This document shows, one piece after another, positions 37,869 to 47,035 of a stretch of DNA of 64,000 bases. The stretch is from the NCBI RefSeq assembly GCF_036077095.1, contig NZ_CP107960.1, positions 4,898,001 through 4,962,000 on the forward strand. The letters are read 5' to 3'. The DNA is from Streptomyces sp. NBC_00376 (GTDB lineage Bacteria; Actinomycetota; Actinomycetes; Streptomycetales; Streptomycetaceae). Each line of letters opens with the position of its first letter. The first letter of the stretch is position 1. Under the pieces are notes generated by a model. It was given only the letters and a program-made list of their open reading frames with translations, had not been told where the DNA came from and did not search any database. A program made the position numbers and the translations under genes.

Positions 37869-39257
37869 GTGGCGACGCCGGAGGCCGCAGAATTCGCGGC
37901 TCTGCTGAAGGAACTGAAGGACCGTTCGGGACGCAGTTACGGGGTCCTTGCCGGAAGACTGCACGTCAGTACGTCAACACTTCACCGGTACTGCAACGGG
38001 GACGCGGTGCCCAATGAGTACGCCCCGGTGGAGCGGCTGGCGCGGTTGTGTGCGGCGACCCCGGAGGAGCTGGTGGAGCTGCACCGGCGGTGGATCGTGG
38101 CGGATGCGGCGCGTAGACGCCCTGCCGTGGCTGCGCCGCCCGAGGCTGTTCTTGCGCCTGATCCTGATCCTGATCCTGTTTCCGCGCCTGCGCCTGCGCC
38201 TGCTTCTGCGCCTGCGGAGCCGGTGCGGGATGCGGTTTCCGAGCTCACGCCCGAATCCGAACCCGCGATCCTGGCCGGTGGGGCGGGACGGCCCCGGCGG
38301 TTCCTGGCCTCCGCACGGACGCGGGTGCTGCTCGCGGCCGTCGCCGTCGTCGCGCTGACCGTGCCGGCCTCGATCGTCGTCAGCAATCTGTCGGGTACGG
38401 ACAAGGACGATCTCAGCAACGCACCCGCCGTGGACCCGAAGGACCCGGACGAGCCCGAGCTCGCCGGGCCCGGCCACGACGCGAGCGCCACCGCCTCACC
38501 GAGCGGGGCGAAGAAGTCGGGCAAGCCCGTGCCGTCCGGCTCGGCGACCGTCTCGTCCCCGCCGTCCGGCGGCGCCTCCGCCACGACCGGGGGGCGCGGC
38601 ACGGGATCCGGTTCGAGTGGGCGGCAGAGCGGGGGCGTGCCGCTGAGCGCCACCATCAGCTCGTACAACTGGGAAGAGCCCTGCGGCCAGCACTACGTGT
38701 TGGACCAGAAGCCGGAGGACGTGCCTCCGCCGCCCTCGCCGCAGGGCACCCGGGGCTGGGCCAAGGCGCTCGGCGGGGTGGACGGCGGCAGCATGCAGCT
38801 CGAGCTCACCGTGCAGGGGAAGTCGGGGCAGGCCGTCGTGCTGAACGGACTGCATGTGCGGACGCTGTCCCGGAAGGCGCCGTTGGCGTGGTCGGCGTAC
38901 TCGATGGGCGAGGGCTGCGGGAGCGGTATCACCCCGCAGTCCTTCGACGTCGACCTCGACGACGGCCGGCCGAACCTCACCCCGGTGGCGGGGCAGCAGG
39001 GGGACGAGCGGGTGCCGCCGAAGGACTTCCCGTTCCGGGTGTCCTCCACCGATGTGGAGGTGTTCGACCTCAAGGTCCACGTCGAGGGGCACGACGTCAG
39101 CTGGTACCTGGACCTGGAGTGGAGCAGTGGCGGCCGGACGGGGATGCTGCGCATCGACGACGGCGGGAAGCCGTTCCGTACCAGCAGCATCCAGGCGCGG
39201 CCGAAGTACATGTACCGGTACGACACGGCCCAGTGGGTGACCAAGGAGTGGGACTAG
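37869..39257 (+). CDS. Membrane-anchored HTH protein with extracytoplasmic domain
   Basis: A 462-residue protein. Residues about 8-75 form an XRE-type helix-turn-helix (FAALLKELKDRSGRSYGVLA, STLHRYCNGDAVPNEYAPVERLARL), then comes a Pro/Ala-rich linker with dipeptide repeats (PDPDPDPVSAPAPAPASAPAE is the style, about 95-118). One transmembrane helix lies at about 152-173, then a Gly/Ser/Thr-rich stretch and a C-terminal domain of about 220 residues (SSYNWEEPCGQHYVLDQ, WYLDLEWSSGGRTGMLRIDD). A cytoplasmic DNA-binding head and an outside sensor suggest transmembrane signalling (inference). GTG 37869 is the start. Confidence 0.85.
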   Translation: MATPEAAEFAALLKELKDRSGRSYGVLAGRLHVSTSTLHRYCNGDAVPNEYAPVERLARLCAATPEELVELHRRWIVADAARRRPAVAAPPEAVLAPDPDPDPVSAPAPAPASAPAEPVRDAVSELTPESEPAILAGGAGRPRRFLASARTRVLLAAVAVVALTVPASIVVSNLSGTDKDDLSNAPAVDPKDPDEPELAGPGHDASATASPSGAKKSGKPVPSGSATVSSPPSGGASATTGGRGTGSGSSGRQSGGVPLSATISSYNWEEPCGQHYVLDQKPEDVPPPPSPQGTRGWAKALGGVDGGSMQLELTVQGKSGQAVVLNGLHVRTLSRKAPLAWSAYSMGEGCGSGITPQSFDVDLDDGRPNLTPVAGQQGDERVPPKDFPFRVSSTDVEVFDLKVHVEGHDVSWYLDLEWSSGGRTGMLRIDDGGKPFRTSSIQARPKYMYRYDTAQWVTKEWD

Positions 39258-39324
39258 CGTCCCTCGTGGTCACGGCCACCGGGCCGGGGCGTACGGAATC
39301 CGTACTGACTGACCGACGTCCTGG

Positions 39325-41097
39325 TCAGAGGCGCTCGGGGGTCCGGATGCCGAGCAGCTCCATGCCCTGGTGCAGGGTGCGGGCGGTGAGGTCCGAGAGG
39401 AAGAGCCGGTTCTCGGCCACATCGCCCGGCACCTCGGGCTTGAGCACCGGGCACTGGTCGTAGAACGTCGTGAAGAGCGACGACAGCTGGTAGAGGTACG
39501 AGGCCAGCTTGTGCGGCTCGTACGCGGCGGCGACCTCGGCCACGACCTCGGCGAACTGGTCCAGGTGCAGGGCCAGCGCGCGCTCGGCCGGGGCCAGCTC
39601 CAGCTCCGGGTGGGGCTGGGACTTCAGCTCGCCCGCCTTGCGCTTGATGGAGCGGGACCGGGCGTGCGCGTACTGGATGTACACGCTGGTGTCGCCGGTC
39701 AGCGAGACCATCTGGTCCAGGTCGAACTTGTAGTCGCGGGCGGCCGACGTCGACAGGTCCGCGTACTTCACCGCGCCGATGCCGACCTGCGTGGCCCGCT
39801 CGGTGATCTCGTCCTCGGTGAGGTCCTTGGCCTTCTCGCGCACGACGGCGGACGCCCGGTCGATCGCCTCGTCCAGGAGGTCGGCCAGCCGGACCGTCTC
39901 GCCCTCGCGGGTCTTGAACGGCTTGCCGTCCTTGCCGAGCACCGTGCCGAAGGGGAGATGTACGGCCTTGACGTCCTCGTTCAGCCAGCCGGCCCGGCGG
40001 GCGGTCTCGAAGACCATCTTGAAGTGCAGGGCCTGCCGGGCGTCCACGACGTACAGCAGGGTGTCCGCCTTGAGGTTCTGCACCCGGTCGCGGATCGCGG
40101 AGAGGTCCGTCGCCGCGTAGCCGTAACCGCCGTTCGACTTCTTGACGATCAGTGGCGCCGGGTTGCCGTCCGGGCCCTTCACGTCGTCGAAGAACACGCA
40201 GAGCGCGCCCTCGGAGCGGACGGCGACCCCCGACTCCTCAAGGATGCGACAGGTCTCCTCGAGCATGTCGTTGTAGCCGGACTCGCCGACGATGTCGGCG
40301 TCCCGGATCTCCATGTCGAGCTTGTTGAAGACCGAGTAGAAGTAGATCTTCGACTCGTCGACGAAGCGCTGCCACATGGCGAGCGTCTCCGCGTCGCCGG
40401 CCTGGAGCGCCACGACGCGGTCCCGGGAGCGGGCCTTGAACTCCTCGTCGGAGTCGAAGAGCGCGCGGGAGGCCTTGTAGAGCCGGTTCAGCGAGGACAT
40501 GGCGGCCTCGCCCTCCGCCTCGCCGCCGGCGCCCTCGTGGGTCAGCTCGCCCGGGTGCTCGGTCAGGTACTGGATGAGCATGCCGAACTGGGTGCCCCAG
40601 TCGCCGATGTGGTGCCTGCGGATCACGGACTCGCCCGTGAACTCCAGGATCTGCACCATCGCGTCACCGATCACGGCGGAACGCAGGTGGCCGACGTGCA
40701 TCTCCTTGGCCACGTTCGGCTGCGCGTAGTCGATGACGGTCGTGCCCGCGGCGCTGTTGTACGGCACACCGAGCCGGCCCTCGTCGTCCGCGGCGCGCGC
40801 GGCGAGGGTCTCGATGATCGCCCTGTCGGCGAGCGTGACGTTGAGGAAGCCGGGGCCGGAGACCTCGATCTCCTTGATCAGGCCGCCCGCCGGGATCGCG
40901 GCGGTGACCTGCGAGGCGAGCTCGCGCGGGTTGCCCTTGAGCTTCTTGGCGAGGGCCAGGATGCCGTTGGCCTGGAAGTCGGCCCGGTCGCTACGTCGCA
41001 GCAGCGGGTCCGCGGTGCCGGCATCCGGCAGAGCTGCCGTCAGGGCGTCCGCCAGCTGCTGCTGGAGCGTGGAAGCGAGGGAATTGACCGAGGCCAT
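39325..41097 (-). CDS. argS: Arginyl-tRNA synthetase
   Basis: A 590-residue class I synthetase that charges tRNA(Arg). It has the N-terminal ADD-2 domain ([19 protein letters not shown]), the HIGH-type motif in [22 protein letters not shown], the segment [21 protein letters not shown] (read here as [20 protein letters not shown]), [19 protein letters not shown] in place of KMSKS, and a helical anticodon-binding domain ending [15 protein letters not shown] 41097 starts the ADD-2 domain; the frame upstream is shadow. The gene is divergent from lysS at 41358, an arrangement common in Streptomyces. Confidence 0.97.
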   Translation of the reverse strand: MASVNSLASTLQQQLADALTAALPDAGTADPLLRRSDRADFQANGILALAKKLKGNPRELASQVTAAIPAGGLIKEIEVSGPGFLNVTLADRAIIETLAARAADDEGRLGVPYNSAAGTTVIDYAQPNVAKEMHVGHLRSAVIGDAMVQILEFTGESVIRRHHIGDWGTQFGMLIQYLTEHPGELTHEGAGGEAEGEAAMSSLNRLYKASRALFDSDEEFKARSRDRVVALQAGDAETLAMWQRFVDESKIYFYSVFNKLDMEIRDADIVGESGYNDMLEETCRILEESGVAVRSEGALCVFFDDVKGPDGNPAPLIVKKSNGGYGYAATDLSAIRDRVQNLKADTLLYVVDARQALHFKMVFETARRAGWLNEDVKAVHLPFGTVLGKDGKPFKTREGETVRLADLLDEAIDRASAVVREKAKDLTEDEITERATQVGIGAVKYADLSTSAARDYKFDLDQMVSLTGDTSVYIQYAHARSRSIKRKAGELKSQPHPELELAPAERALALHLDQFAEVVAEVAAAYEPHKLASYLYQLSSLFTTFYDQCPVLKPEVPGDVAENRLFLSDLTARTLHQGMELLGIRTPERL

Positions 41098-41271
41098 GAG
41101 CTGGCTGCCGTTTCCGTAGGAGTACAAGGGATCACGCCCAGTATTCCACGGGCGGTAAAGCCGTTTTCTTCGCGCGGGCCGTGAGGCGTTCGCGTTGCCG
41201 TTCCCGAAGCCGTTCCCGCGTGCGGGCCGTAAGCCGTTTTCGTGCCGCCGGTGGACCTGGGAGAATGGGCT

Positions 41272-41329
41272 CAGCCCCCAGGGGCTGCCCTGTGAGTCCC
41301 ACAGGGGTGTTCCAACGAGTTCCAACGAG
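41272..41329 (+). promoter_or_regulatory. lysS leader: two adjacent hairpins and a 10-base direct repeat
   Basis: Immediately upstream of lysS are CAGCCCC/GGGGCTG (41272-41287) and CCCTGTG/CACAGGG (41288-41306), two abutting hairpins. They are followed by TTCCAACGAG twice in tandem (41310-41329). If transcribed, they lie in the 5' leader, 29-86 bases before the GTG. They could be an attenuator or a mRNA-stability element; no T-box consensus is seen. Confidence 0.5.
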
Positions 41330-41357
41330 TCCTACAAGAGAGAAGGACGTGCAGACC

Positions 41358-43115
41358 GTGGCTCAGAGTCAGAGCAGCACCGAGGCCGACTGGGTCTCCC
41401 GCTTCGCGGACGATGTCATCGCCGAATCGGAGCGTCGTGCGCCTGGCAAACCGGTCGTCGTCGCGTCCGGCCTCTCCCCGTCGGGCCCGATCCACCTGGG
41501 CAACCTCCGCGAGGTCATGACCCCGCACCTGGTCGCCGACGAGATCCGCCGCCGCGGGTACGCCGTCCGGCACCTGATCTCGTGGGACGACTACGACCGG
41601 TACCGCAAGGTCCCGAACGGTGTCCCGGGGATCGACGAGTCCTGGGCCGAGCACATCGGCAAGCCGCTGACCTCGGTGCCCGCCCCGGCCGGGTCCGCGT
41701 ACCCGAACTGGGCCGAGCACTTCAAGGCCGCCATGACGGACGCGCTGGACGAGCTGGGCGTCGAGTACGACGGCATCAGCCAGACCGAGCAGTACACGGC
41801 GGGCACCTACCGCGAGCAGATCCTGCACGCGATGAGGCACCGCGCCGACATCGACGCCGTCCTCGATCGGTACCGGACGAAGAAGGACCCGGCGGCCGCG
41901 GGCGCCAAGGGCGGCAAGAAGCCACAGCAGCAGAAGAAGGTCGACGAGGCCGAGCTGGAGGCCGAGGCGGGCTCCGGCGCGGCGAGCGAGGACGACGGCA
42001 GCGGCGGTTCGGCCGGCTACTTCCCGTACAAGCCCTACTGCGGCAACTGCGAGAAGGACCTCACGACCGTCACGTCGTACGACGACGACAGCACCGAGCT
42101 GAACTACACCTGCACGGCCTGCGGCTTCGCCGAGACGGTGCGGCTGAGCGAGTTCAACCGCGGAAAGCTGGTCTGGAAGGTCGACTGGCCGATGCGCTGG
42201 GCGTACGAGGGCGTGATCTTCGAGCCGAGCGGGGTGGACCACTCCTCGCCGGGCTCCTCGTTCGTCGTCGGCGGCCAGATCGTCCGCGAGGTCTTCGACG
42301 GCGTGCAGCCGATCGGCCCGATGTACGCCTTCGTCGGCATTTCCGGCATGGCGAAGATGTCCTCCAGCAAGGGCGGCGTGCCGACGCCGGCCGACGCGCT
42401 GAAGATCATGGAGGCGCCGCTGCTGCGCTGGCTGTACGCGCGCCGCAAGCCCAACCAGTCCTTCAAGATCGCCTTCGACCAGGAGATCCAGCGGCTCTAC
42501 GACGAGTGGGACTCGCTGGCGCGCAAGGTCGCCGACAGCTCGGTGCTGCCGGCCGACGCCGCCGCGTACGCGCGGGCCATCGGCACGGCCGCCGGTGAGC
42601 TGCCGAGCACGCCGCGCCCGCTGCCGTACCGGACGCTCGCGTCGGTCGTCGACATCACGGCCGGGCACGACGAGCAGACGCTGCGCATCCTGAGCGAGCT
42701 GGACCCGGAGAATCCGCTGACCTCGCTGGACGAGGCGCGGCCGCGTCTCGACCGGGCCGAGAACTGGATCACCAGCCAGGTCCCGGCCGAGGCCCGCACG
42801 ATCGTGCGCGAGGAGCCGGACAAGGAGCTGCTCGGCTCGCTGGACGACCAGGGGCGCCAGTCGCTGCGGCTGCTCCTGGAGGGGCTGGACTCGCACTGGT
42901 CGCTGGACGGACTCACCACGCTCGTCTACGGCGTGCCGAAGGTCCTGGCGGGCCTGGAGCCGGACGCCAAGCCGACGCCCGAGCTGAAGGTCGCGCAGCG
43001 GTCGTTCTTCGCGCTGCTGTACCGGCTGCTGGTCGGCCGGGACACCGGGCCGCGGCTGCCCACGCTGCTGCTGGCCGTGGGCGCCGAGCGGGTGCGCAGG
43101 CTGCTCGGTGAGTAG
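41358..43115 (+). CDS. lysS: Lysyl-tRNA synthetase, class I
   Basis: A 585-residue class I lysyl-tRNA synthetase (archaeal-type LysRS). It has the HIGH-like motif in ASGLSPSGPIHLGNLREVM, a Cys4 zinc-like site in CGNCEKDL and CTACGFAE, and KMSKS as GMAKMSSSKGGVPTPADAL. The insert AGAKGGKKPQQQKKVDEAE at about residues 178-215 is charged low complexity. GTG 41358 has GAAGGA about 10 bases upstream, whereas GTG 41349 sits too close to it. Many Streptomyces have both class I and class II LysRS; whether a class II copy exists elsewhere cannot be seen here. Confidence 0.96.
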   Translation: MAQSQSSTEADWVSRFADDVIAESERRAPGKPVVVASGLSPSGPIHLGNLREVMTPHLVADEIRRRGYAVRHLISWDDYDRYRKVPNGVPGIDESWAEHIGKPLTSVPAPAGSAYPNWAEHFKAAMTDALDELGVEYDGISQTEQYTAGTYREQILHAMRHRADIDAVLDRYRTKKDPAAAGAKGGKKPQQQKKVDEAELEAEAGSGAASEDDGSGGSAGYFPYKPYCGNCEKDLTTVTSYDDDSTELNYTCTACGFAETVRLSEFNRGKLVWKVDWPMRWAYEGVIFEPSGVDHSSPGSSFVVGGQIVREVFDGVQPIGPMYAFVGISGMAKMSSSKGGVPTPADALKIMEAPLLRWLYARRKPNQSFKIAFDQEIQRLYDEWDSLARKVADSSVLPADAAAYARAIGTAAGELPSTPRPLPYRTLASVVDITAGHDEQTLRILSELDPENPLTSLDEARPRLDRAENWITSQVPAEARTIVREEPDKELLGSLDDQGRQSLRLLLEGLDSHWSLDGLTTLVYGVPKVLAGLEPDAKPTPELKVAQRSFFALLYRLLVGRDTGPRLPTLLLAVGAERVRRLLGE

Positions 43116-43151
43116 GCTGCGGGGCGCGTAGACGCCTTTTGCGCCTTTTGC

Positions 43152-43193
43152 ACGGAGGGCCGTCACCCGGTGATTCGGGTGACGGCCCTCCGT
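43152..43193. terminator. Terminator after lysS
   Basis: ACGGAGGGCCGTCACCCG (43152-43169) pairs with CGGGTGACGGCCCTCCGT (43176-43193): a perfect 18-bp stem with a 6-base loop between convergent genes. Confidence 0.88.
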
Positions 43194-43217
43194 CGTCGTT
43201 GCTGGTTGCGGGGTGGC

Positions 43218-44648
43218 TCAGGCGATGTGGTCCGCTTCGAGTTCGGAGTGGTAGCGGTTCTTGAACTCCGGCATCATGCGGCGGATCAGTGCCGCGCTGC
43301 GCGGGTGCCTGACGTTGTGGCCGTCCGTGACGTGTATGTCCAGGGCGTCGACGCTCGGGTAGTTGTTGTGCTGGTTCACGAACGCGGCGAACACCTCGTA
43401 CGCGATCGCGGCGAACTCCGCGTCCTCCTGCGCCCACTCGACGGGGTCCGGCTCGGGTTCCTGGGTCTGCTCCGGGGCCTGCTGCCGGGCCTGTTCCCCG
43501 GCCTGCGGGTGTTCCTGGAGCTGTTCCTGAAGGGGCTCCTGCTCCTGCCGGGGACCGGGGACGGCGCCGATCGTGCCCACGCTGCCCAGGGGGCGGGTGC
43601 GGCCGCCGGGGCCCGACGGGACCATCACAGGGCCCGGCTCCAGGCCCTCCTCGTACGCGGGGTCGTAGGCGCTCTCGTACGTGTCGTCCGGGACCTGGGC
43701 CGCCACGAACCAGGGGCTCTCGTGCGAGCCGGGCCCTTCCTGGGGCCACTCCTCGGCGGCGGCACCGGGGTCGGAGGGGTGGCTGTGCTGCTGGTACTGC
43801 TGGTGCTGCGGCCCGTGTTGCTGCTGCTGTTCGTACTGCTTCTGGTCCTGCTCGTGCTGCTGGGCGTACTGCTGCTCGGGGACGTACGGCAACTCGGGCT
43901 GCAGCTCGGCCGGTTCGGCCTGGGCCAGGGCGGGGGCCGGGGCCGGGGGGAGCAGGGCGGGTTCGATGCCCGCGGCGGCGAGGCCGGCCGGGGCGGTTTC
44001 GGCCAGCGGGACGCCGTACTTCGCCAGGCGCAGCGGCATCAGGGACTCGACGGGGGCCTTGCGGCGCCAGTTGCGGCCGAAGCGGGCCTGGAGGCGGGCC
44101 TGGTAGATCAGCCGGTCCTGTTCGAGCTTGATGACCTGCTCGTAACTGCGCAGCTCCCAGAGCTTCATGCGGCGCCACAGCTTGAACGTCGGTACGGGGG
44201 AGAGCAGCCAGCGGGTGAGGCGGACGCCCTCCATGTGCTTGTCGGCCGTGATGTCGGCGATCCGGCCCACCGCGTGGCGGGCGGCCTCGACGGAGACCAC
44301 GAACAGCACCGGGATGACGGCGTGCATGCCGACGCCGAGCGGGTCGGGCCAGGCCGCGGCTCCGTTGAAGGCGATCGTCGCGGCGGTCAGCAGCCAGGCG
44401 GTCTGGCGCAGCAGCGGGAACGGGATGCGCAGCCAGGTCAGCAGCAGGTCCAGGGCGAGCAGGACACAGATACCCGCGTCGATACCGATCGGGAAGACCA
44501 GCGAGAAGTCCCCGAAGCCCTTCTGGAGGGCGAGTTCGCGCACCGCCGCGTACGAACCCGCGAACCCGATCGCGGCGATGAGCACCGCTCCGGCGACCAC
44601 GAGACCGATGAGTATCCGGTGGGTGCGTGTCAGCTGCATCGCGGCCAC
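43218..44648 (-). CDS. DUF2637 domain-containing membrane protein
   Basis: A 476-residue protein. The N-terminal 120 residues form four hydrophobic helices of the DUF2637 family (RILIGLVVAGAVLIAAIGFAG; FPIGIDAGICVLLALDLLLTW; TAWLLTAATIAFNGAAAW; VGMHAVIPVLFVVSVEAARH), related to plasmid-spread and transfer-associated membrane proteins of Streptomyces. A long Gln/Glu/Pro-rich region (about 250-400, e.g. EQQQQHGPQHQQYQQHS) is disordered. The C terminus has a helical DNA-interaction-like module (FAAIAYEVFAAFVNQHNNYPSVDALDIHVTDGHNVRHPRSAALI). No transfer genes are nearby. Confidence 0.85.
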   Translation of the reverse strand: MAAMQLTRTHRILIGLVVAGAVLIAAIGFAGSYAAVRELALQKGFGDFSLVFPIGIDAGICVLLALDLLLTWLRIPFPLLRQTAWLLTAATIAFNGAAAWPDPLGVGMHAVIPVLFVVSVEAARHAVGRIADITADKHMEGVRLTRWLLSPVPTFKLWRRMKLWELRSYEQVIKLEQDRLIYQARLQARFGRNWRRKAPVESLMPLRLAKYGVPLAETAPAGLAAAGIEPALLPPAPAPALAQAEPAELQPELPYVPEQQYAQQHEQDQKQYEQQQQHGPQHQQYQQHSHPSDPGAAAEEWPQEGPGSHESPWFVAAQVPDDTYESAYDPAYEEGLEPGPVMVPSGPGGRTRPLGSVGTIGAVPGPRQEQEPLQEQLQEHPQAGEQARQQAPEQTQEPEPDPVEWAQEDAEFAAIAYEVFAAFVNQHNNYPSVDALDIHVTDGHNVRHPRSAALIRRMMPEFKNRYHSELEADHIA

Positions 44649-44760
44649 CCGCGTTCCCTCCCCGTTCTCCCGTATCCGACGTCATGTTCTGGCGTCGTGC
44701 TCCGACTTCTGGCGGGCACAGCCTGGCACACGAGGGCGCGGGGCGTTGCGCGGGGAGGGG

Positions 44761-44794
44761 CGAAGCCCGGTACTCGGGGGAGTACCGGGCTTCG
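44761..44794. terminator. Terminator downstream of DUF3558 gene
   Basis: CGAAGCCCGGTACTC (44761-44775), loop GGGG, GAGTACCGGGCTTCG (44780-44794): a perfect 15-bp hairpin 93 bases past the lipoprotein gene stop (minus strand) and upstream of the DUF2637 gene. Confidence 0.82.
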
Positions 44795-44828
44795 TGATGC
44801 CGCTTCCGGGCCGGGGCGTTGCGGACCG

Positions 44829-44885
44829 GTCCGCCGGGCCGGTCCGGGGGTGTGGCCCGCTCGTCCGCCGGGCCGGTCCGGGGGT
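44829..44885. repeat. 23-base perfect direct repeat
   Basis: GTCCGCCGGGCCGGTCCGGG plus GGT occurs at 44829-44851 and again at 44863-44885, start-to-start 34 bases, just after the stop of the DUF3558 gene. Each copy is itself partly self-complementary (CCGGACC/GGTCCGG-like). It may be a recent local duplication or a terminator-associated repeat. Confidence 0.7.
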
Positions 44886-44887
44886 TG

Positions 44888-45748
44888 CTAGCTCGTCTTC
44901 TTGACGGACGACTTGCGGGCGGAGGTCTTCCTGTCCGTCGACTTCTTGTGGTCGTCGGACCCGCTGTCCGAGGACTTGGGGTCGTCCGCCTTGTCGGTGG
45001 CCTTCTGGCTCGGAGCGGTCGAGCCGGAGTCCTTGTCGGCGGCGACCGCGGCCACCACTTCCTTGGCCGCCTTCTCGGCGCCCTTCCGGATGTCGTCGGC
45101 GGAGGGGGTCTTCGCGCCCGCGTAACCCGCACCGTTGTAGGTGAGGGTGATGACGACGTTCTCCGTACGGGCCACGACCGTCGCGTACTTGAAGTCCTCG
45201 CTGGTCTTGGCGAGGTCGTAGGTGACCGTGGTGGCCTGGTCCCCGATACCGTCGGCGGGCGTTTCGGCGACCTTCTTGGCGCCCTCGGCCGCCTTCGCCT
45301 TGTCGACCTGCTTCGCGAAGTCCTGCTGCGCGCGCTTGGCGCCGCTGCCCAGGGCCTGGTCCGAGTCGAAGCGGGTGAAGCCGACGTCGAGCCAGCGGTA
45401 CTGGGAGCCCTTCACACCGTTGTCGTCGAGGCCGTTCCAGGAGCAGCCCGCGCGGGAAGTGAGGTCGCTGGACTTGGTGGCCGTGCCGTTCTTCGACTTC
45501 GCCGAGGGGACGAGGGAAGTGACCGTCTTCCTGGTGATCGACTTGCACGGGTCGGGCAGCTGGGCGAACTTCGCCGGCTCGACGGTCGGTTCCGCCTTCT
45601 TGCTCGCGCTCGGCGCTGCGGACGACGCGGACGAGCCCGAATCCTTCTTGCCGCCGTCGGAGTCCGACGAGCAGCCGGCGACGACGAGCATCACCGGTAC
45701 GGCGGCGCAGGCGAGTATGCGGGAGAGTCGCGGGGCTGAACGGTGCAT
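44888..45748 (-). CDS. DUF3558 domain-containing lipoprotein (first of two)
   Basis: A 286-residue exported lipoprotein. It has the signal MHRSAPRLSRILACAAVPVM and lipobox VVAGC (Cys about 26), a Ser-rich linker, then a DUF3558-type domain (AKFAQLPDPCKSITRKTVTSLVP; RAGCSWNGLDDNGVKGSQYRWLDVGFTRF; ATTVTYDLAKTSEDFKYATVVARTENVVITLTYNG). Two Cys (DPCKS, AGCSW) likely form the conserved disulfide. It ends in a Lys/Ser tail (KKSTDRKTSARKSSVKKTS). The start is ATG 45748 with GAAGGAACC before it. It pairs with the adjacent paralogue on the same strand. Function unknown. Confidence 0.85.
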   Translation of the reverse strand: MHRSAPRLSRILACAAVPVMLVVAGCSSDSDGGKKDSGSSASSAAPSASKKAEPTVEPAKFAQLPDPCKSITRKTVTSLVPSAKSKNGTATKSSDLTSRAGCSWNGLDDNGVKGSQYRWLDVGFTRFDSDQALGSGAKRAQQDFAKQVDKAKAAEGAKKVAETPADGIGDQATTVTYDLAKTSEDFKYATVVARTENVVITLTYNGAGYAGAKTPSADDIRKGAEKAAKEVVAAVAADKDSGSTAPSQKATDKADDPKSSDSGSDDHKKSTDRKTSARKSSVKKTS

Positions 45749-45959
45749 GGTTCCTTCACTCGGGTGGCGCGGCGGGCGGGCTGCCAGGCGGTCGGGTGGG
45801 TGGCCGGGCGGTGGTCGGCCGGGGTTCCGGAGGGTGTCCCGGAAGCTGCTCCGGAGGGTTTTCCGGAGGGCCACGGTACGACGGACTGCGACCGGATGCC
45901 GCCTCGGCGGGGGGCCCGGTGGCCGCGGGCGGCTCCGGTCAGGGTCGCCCGGGGCGGGG

Positions 45960-46874
45960 TCATTCGCTGAACTCGTCGACCAGCTTCCGGGCCAGTGCCT
46001 GGGCCTTCTCCTGCAGTTCCTTGCTGTCGGGGACGGCGGTGGAGACGGCCGGCTGCTCGGTGTACTCGACGGTCACGATGACGTTCGATGTGCGGAATAC
46101 CACCTTCACCGTGCGGTGTTGTGCGGTGGAACCTGCCCGGGTGAGCAGATCGTCCAGAAATGCACTGTCGCCGAGGTCGTCGAGGATGCGTGGCTGAAGG
46201 CTCTCGTCCGGGGCGCCTGCGCCGTCGTCGGTGTTCTCGTCGTCGGTGCTCTTGCCCTCGGGGGTGGGGCCGGTCAGGGCGTGCGAGGTGGATTCGGAGG
46301 CGTCGCCGGACGTGTCGTCGGAGGTCTCTCCGGAGGCTTCGTCGGAGTCGGCTGGGGGCGTCTGCTTCTTCTCGCCCTTGCCGTCGCCGCCCTCCGTGCT
46401 CTCCGCGCTCTCCGTGGCGTCGGGGGTCGCGGAGGGGGAGGACAGGCCGGCGGCGGTCTCCTTCTTCGTGTACACCTCGCGGGCGCGGTCGTCGTCGCTC
46501 ACCGCGGGGTCGTAGGACACGACGCGCTCGAAGTCGATGAACAGGCTGTGCGAGGAGGAGGAGCCCTCGGACTTCCAGCGGCAGCCGACCCGGCGGTCGG
46601 TGTCGTAGGTGACGGAGGCGGTGCCCTCGTACACCTTTCTCTGCTGGTCCTCGGTGAGTTCGGCGGCGCCCGGGAGCAGGTCCTTCAGCATCGATGACTC
46701 GACGGCGCGGCACGGCTCGGGAAGAGTGCGGTACTTGCCGGGGGCCGCGGCGGCGACGGTTTCCGTGCCGGACTTGCTGTCGGCTGCGGAACCACCGGTT
46801 CCGGTGTCGGCGCTGCAGCCGACGACGAACGCTGCCAGTAGCGCGGTGCCGGTGACGTAGGCCATTCGTCGCAC
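45960..46874 (-). CDS. DUF3558-like lipoprotein (second of two)
   Basis: A 304-residue lipoprotein: MRRMAYVTGTALLAAFVVGC is the signal with lipobox VVGC. The mature domain has the Cys pair in LPEPCRAVESSMLKDLLPG and RRVGCRWKSEG, and a strand VVFRTSNVIVTVEYTEQPA matching the neighbour. A long acidic Ser/Asp/Thr insert (about 170-250) splits the domain. GTG 46874 is favoured over ATG 46865 because AGGA/GGGAG lie upstream of it. It is encoded 211 bases upstream of the first DUF3558 gene on the same strand, so tandem duplication and divergence is likely. Confidence 0.82.
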   Translation of the reverse strand: MRRMAYVTGTALLAAFVVGCSADTGTGGSAADSKSGTETVAAAAPGKYRTLPEPCRAVESSMLKDLLPGAAELTEDQQRKVYEGTASVTYDTDRRVGCRWKSEGSSSSHSLFIDFERVVSYDPAVSDDDRAREVYTKKETAAGLSSPSATPDATESAESTEGGDGKGEKKQTPPADSDEASGETSDDTSGDASESTSHALTGPTPEGKSTDDENTDDGAGAPDESLQPRILDDLGDSAFLDDLLTRAGSTAQHRTVKVVFRTSNVIVTVEYTEQPAVSTAVPDSKELQEKAQALARKLVDEFSE

Positions 46875-47035
46875 GGTCCTGGGCTCCCTTCGTGCGAAAA
46901 ACGGTTGCCGCCCGATGGCGACCGGTGGAGACAATGTGTATCGCACGCGCCGCTGTGAATGCCGGTCGACCGACTTATTTGCCGACCTTGGCACCGGTTT
47001 TGCGCTTTCAGGCTTTTCGGGGGAATCGAGGAACT

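Noticed and set aside
43218..44648. Remnant of an integrated conjugative element, suggested by DUF2637
   Set aside because: No replication, transfer or integrase genes and no att repeats were seen around it.
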